Positions 62,166-64,000 of a DNA stretch of 64,000 bases are shown here, piece after piece; positions within the stretch are counted from its first letter, which is position 1, and every line of letters begins with the position of its first letter. The translations under genes and the position numbers were made by a program. The notes below the pieces were generated by a model. The model was not told the DNA's origin. It was given only the letters and a program-made list of their open reading frames with translations, and did no database searches. The DNA is from JBCBKL01 sp038521825 (GTDB lineage Bacteria; Pseudomonadota; Alphaproteobacteria; Rhodobacterales; Rhodobacteraceae): assembly GCA_038521825.1 (NCBI GenBank), contig JBCBKL010000018.1:30330-94329 (forward strand). The letters are read 5' to 3'.

Positions 62166-64000
62166 TCAGGCCACCAGTTTCTCGGCTTTCTTCAGATCGA
62201 CTGAGACGAGTTGGCTGACTCCCTGTTCGGCCATTGTGACCCCGAACAGCCGATCCATCCGCGCCATGGTGACCGCGTGGTGGGTGATGATGAGGAACCG
62301 CGTTTCTGTCCGGCGGCACATCTCGTCCAAAAGATCGCAGAACCGGGTCACGTTCGCGTCGTCAAGCGGCGCGTCTACTTCGTCGAGCACACAGATCGGG
62401 GCCGGATTGGCAAGAAAAACGGCAAAGATCAGCGCCATTGCCGTCAGGGTCTGCTCACCGCCCGAAAGCAGGCTGAGCGTGCTGAGTTTTTTGCCGGGCG
62501 GCTGGCACATTATCTCAAGTCCAGCCTCTAGCGGGTCGTCGCTTTCGACCATGACGAGGTTGGCTTCGCCACCCCCAAAGAGATGGGTAAAGAGCAGGGC
62601 AAAGTTGCTGTTGACCTGCTCGAAGGCCGTCAGCAACCGCTCGCGTCCTTCTTTGTTGAGACTCGCAATTCCGCTGCGCAATGTGCTGATCGCCTCTTCA
62701 AGGTCCGCCTTTTCGGACGACAGCGTCGAATGTTCTTGCTCGACCTCGCGCGCGTCCTCCTCGGCCCGCAGGTTCACGGCGCCCAAGGCATCGCGCTGGC
62801 GCTTGAGGCGATTCACCTCGGCCTCAAGGCCTTCGGCGTCCGGCATCTGATCCGGCTGCGCCTCGAGGGCATTCAAGAGCTGGTTGGGCGTGACCTGACG
62901 CTCTTCGGCAATGCGTTCGGCGGCAGCGGTCACCGTCTCTCGCGCGGCCTCCGCGCGGGCATCTGACCGTGCGCGGGCCTCGCGCGCTTCGCTTGCCACC
63001 CGCTCGGCCTCACGTTCGGCAAGGGTCGCCTCTCGAAGCGTGCCTTCGGCTTTAGAGAGCGCATCGGCCGACTTCGCCTTGCGGCTTTCGGCGCGGGCGA
63101 TCTCTTCGCCCAGCGTCTCGCGCTGTGCGGCAAGGGTGCCTGGAACGGCCCGAGCGGCTTCTAGCTCTGCCTCCGACGTGGCCTTGCGTTCGGTCAGTTC
63201 AGCGCTGCGGGTTTCGGCCGTCTCAAACCGATGGCGCCAGCCGCTGATCTCTTTCGCGATTTCCTGCGACCGCTTCGTCCGCGCTTCGCCCGTGCGTCGG
63301 ATGTCGTCATGGTCGCTGCGGCGGGACATCATGGTAATGCGGGCCGCTTCGACCGTCATCTTGATGTCTTCCACCTCGGCGCGTGCCGCCGCCAGATCAC
63401 CCAGTTCGGCCATCGCCTTTTCGGCCTCCGCCACGCGCTGACGGGCGGCCATGGCTTCGTCTTCGTGCCGGGTAACGGACAGGCCCAGCGATGACAGCTT
63501 GCCCTCGGCCAGATTGCGGTCGGCCTCGGCCCGGCTCTGCGCCCGCGCAGCCTCTGCTACGTTGCGATCGGCGGCCTTGCGGGCTTCGCGGGCCTGACGG
63601 TCTGCCTCGGTCAGCTCTTTCAGACGGACCGAGAGGGATTCATGCGCGCGACGAGCACCATCGGCGCGAGCTTCTGCCTGAGCCAAAGCCTGCTTCAGCT
63701 CTTCGAGCCGGTTCAGCTGCTCTAGCCGTAGCGCCGCCGCACTGGGAGCGTCCTCGGCCCAAGCGCGATACCCATCCCATCTCCAGAGATCGCCGTCCTG
63801 CGATACCAATCTCTGGCCCGGCTTCAATTCCGCCTGCAACTCGGAGCCCGCATCGGCATCAACAAGGCCGATCTGATCGAGACGGCGTTTCAGAACATCC
63901 GGCACATCGACAAAAAGCGACAGTGGCTTGACCCCGCCCGGCAAGGCCTGAGGTTGCGTATATGCAGGCAGCACGGTCCAGCCGGATGGTCCATCGGCGG
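62166..64000 (-). CDS. smc: Chromosome segregation protein SMC, C-terminal part
   Basis: The frame stays open to the window edge, so this is the 3' half of a gene of roughly 1,150 codons. Visible: a segment likely belonging to the hinge (first ~65 residues), a long Ala/Glu/Arg-rich coiled coil, and the C-terminal ABC half with signature 'LSLLSGGEQTLTAMAL', Walker B 'PICVLDEVDAPLDDANV' and the H-loop 'FLIITHHAVTMARMDRLFGV' pattern. Acts in chromosome condensation. Converges on the transglycosylase, 11 bases apart. Confidence 0.94.
   Translation of the reverse strand, partial: ADGPSGWTVLPAYTQPQALPGGVKPLSLFVDVPDVLKRRLDQIGLVDADAGSELQAELKPGQRLVSQDGDLWRWDGYRAWAEDAPSAAALRLEQLNRLEELKQALAQAEARADGARRAHESLSVRLKELTEADRQAREARKAADRNVAEAARAQSRAEADRNLAEGKLSSLGLSVTRHEDEAMAARQRVAEAEKAMAELGDLAAARAEVEDIKMTVEAARITMMSRRSDHDDIRRTGEARTKRSQEIAKEISGWRHRFETAETRSAELTERKATSEAELEAARAVPGTLAAQRETLGEEIARAESRKAKSADALSKAEGTLREATLAEREAERVASEAREARARSDARAEAARETVTAAAERIAEERQVTPNQLLNALEAQPDQMPDAEGLEAEVNRLKRQRDALGAVNLRAEEDAREVEQEHSTLSSEKADLEEAISTLRSGIASLNKEGRERLLTAFEQVNSNFALLFTHLFGGGEANLVMVESDDPLEAGLEIMCQPPGKKLSTLSLLSGGEQTLTAMALIFAVFLANPAPICVLDEVDAPLDDANVTRFCDLLDEMCRRTETRFLIITHHAVTMARMDRLFGVTMAEQGVSQLVSVDLKKAEKLVA

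Overview
The window looks like chromosomal DNA of a marine alphaproteobacterium of the Rhodobacteraceae (Roseobacter-type). This inference rests on the conserved gene orders chvI-chvG-hprK-rapZ-EIIA-ptsH beside pckA and rpoZ-rsh-pdxJ-acpS-lepB-rnc-era-recO, on a methylsuccinyl-CoA dehydrogenase (ethylmalonyl-CoA pathway), on a CobC/CbiB pair, on family-restricted DUF proteins (DUF6473, DUF1491, DUF3429, DUF1045), and on high GC with GTG/TTG starts and many 4-bp stop/start overlaps.

Layout. 1-2.6 kb is an accessory edge: the 3' end of a LysR regulator, a complete IS110-family DEDD transposase with a structured leader (a plausible bridge-RNA locus), and a fragment of a P4-type integrase. 2.6-3.2 kb is an ICMT-like methyltransferase. 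3.5-17.5 kb is a full carbon-phosphorus lyase locus: phnC-phnD-phnE1-phnE2-acyltransferase (+), phnM2 and phnF (-), phnG-phnH-phnI-phnJ-phnK-phnL-phnN (+), a DUF1045 2H phosphoesterase (-) and a canonical phnM (+). It has two good Pho boxes, internal terminator-like hairpins, a translationally coupled 24-codon ORF between phnJ and phnK, and a likely antisense small membrane protein between phnI and phnJ. No phnP, phnO or aepX-type gene is visible.

17.5-26 kb is housekeeping: parC, an SH3 protein, an SDR, a twin-TM protein with a cobalamin adenosyltransferase, etfBA, a DUF6473 protein and 3-hydroxybutyryl-CoA dehydrogenase. 26-33.3 kb is the PTS-Ntr/HprK/RapZ/ChvGI cluster, divergent from pckA; a phased array of ATTG repeats lies between chvI and pckA. 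33.3-35.6 kb is a little-known module: a protein of unknown function, a LysR-like HTH regulator with an atypical C-terminus, a large nested inverted repeat, and a divergent XRE regulator. 35.8-38.6 kb holds mcd, a TetR regulator and a META lipoprotein.

38.5-47.2 kb is the long minus-strand operon from rpoZ to recO (stringent response, PLP synthesis, holo-ACP synthase, signal peptidase, RNase III, Era, RecO). 47.3-53.5 kb has folK, a NYN protein, ispH, a secreted unknown, LysE, YdeI-like, DUF3429, a methyltransferase and rnhA. 53.5-58.6 kb has a MalY/PatB C-S lyase, a tandem peptide-deformylase pair whose second copy lacks the metal-ligand Cys and the catalytic Glu, fmt and a glutathionyl-hydroquinone reductase. 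58.6-64 kb has a degenerate stand-alone receiver, cobC-cbiB, a MltB-like transglycosylase and the 3' part of smc running off the window.

Most interesting: the microORFs and regulation inside the C-P lyase locus, the IS110 leader structure, the inactivated deformylase, the degenerate receiver and the regulator module at 33-35.5 kb. No CRISPR array, rRNA or tRNA was recognised. All functions come from reading sequence motifs; no database search was run.
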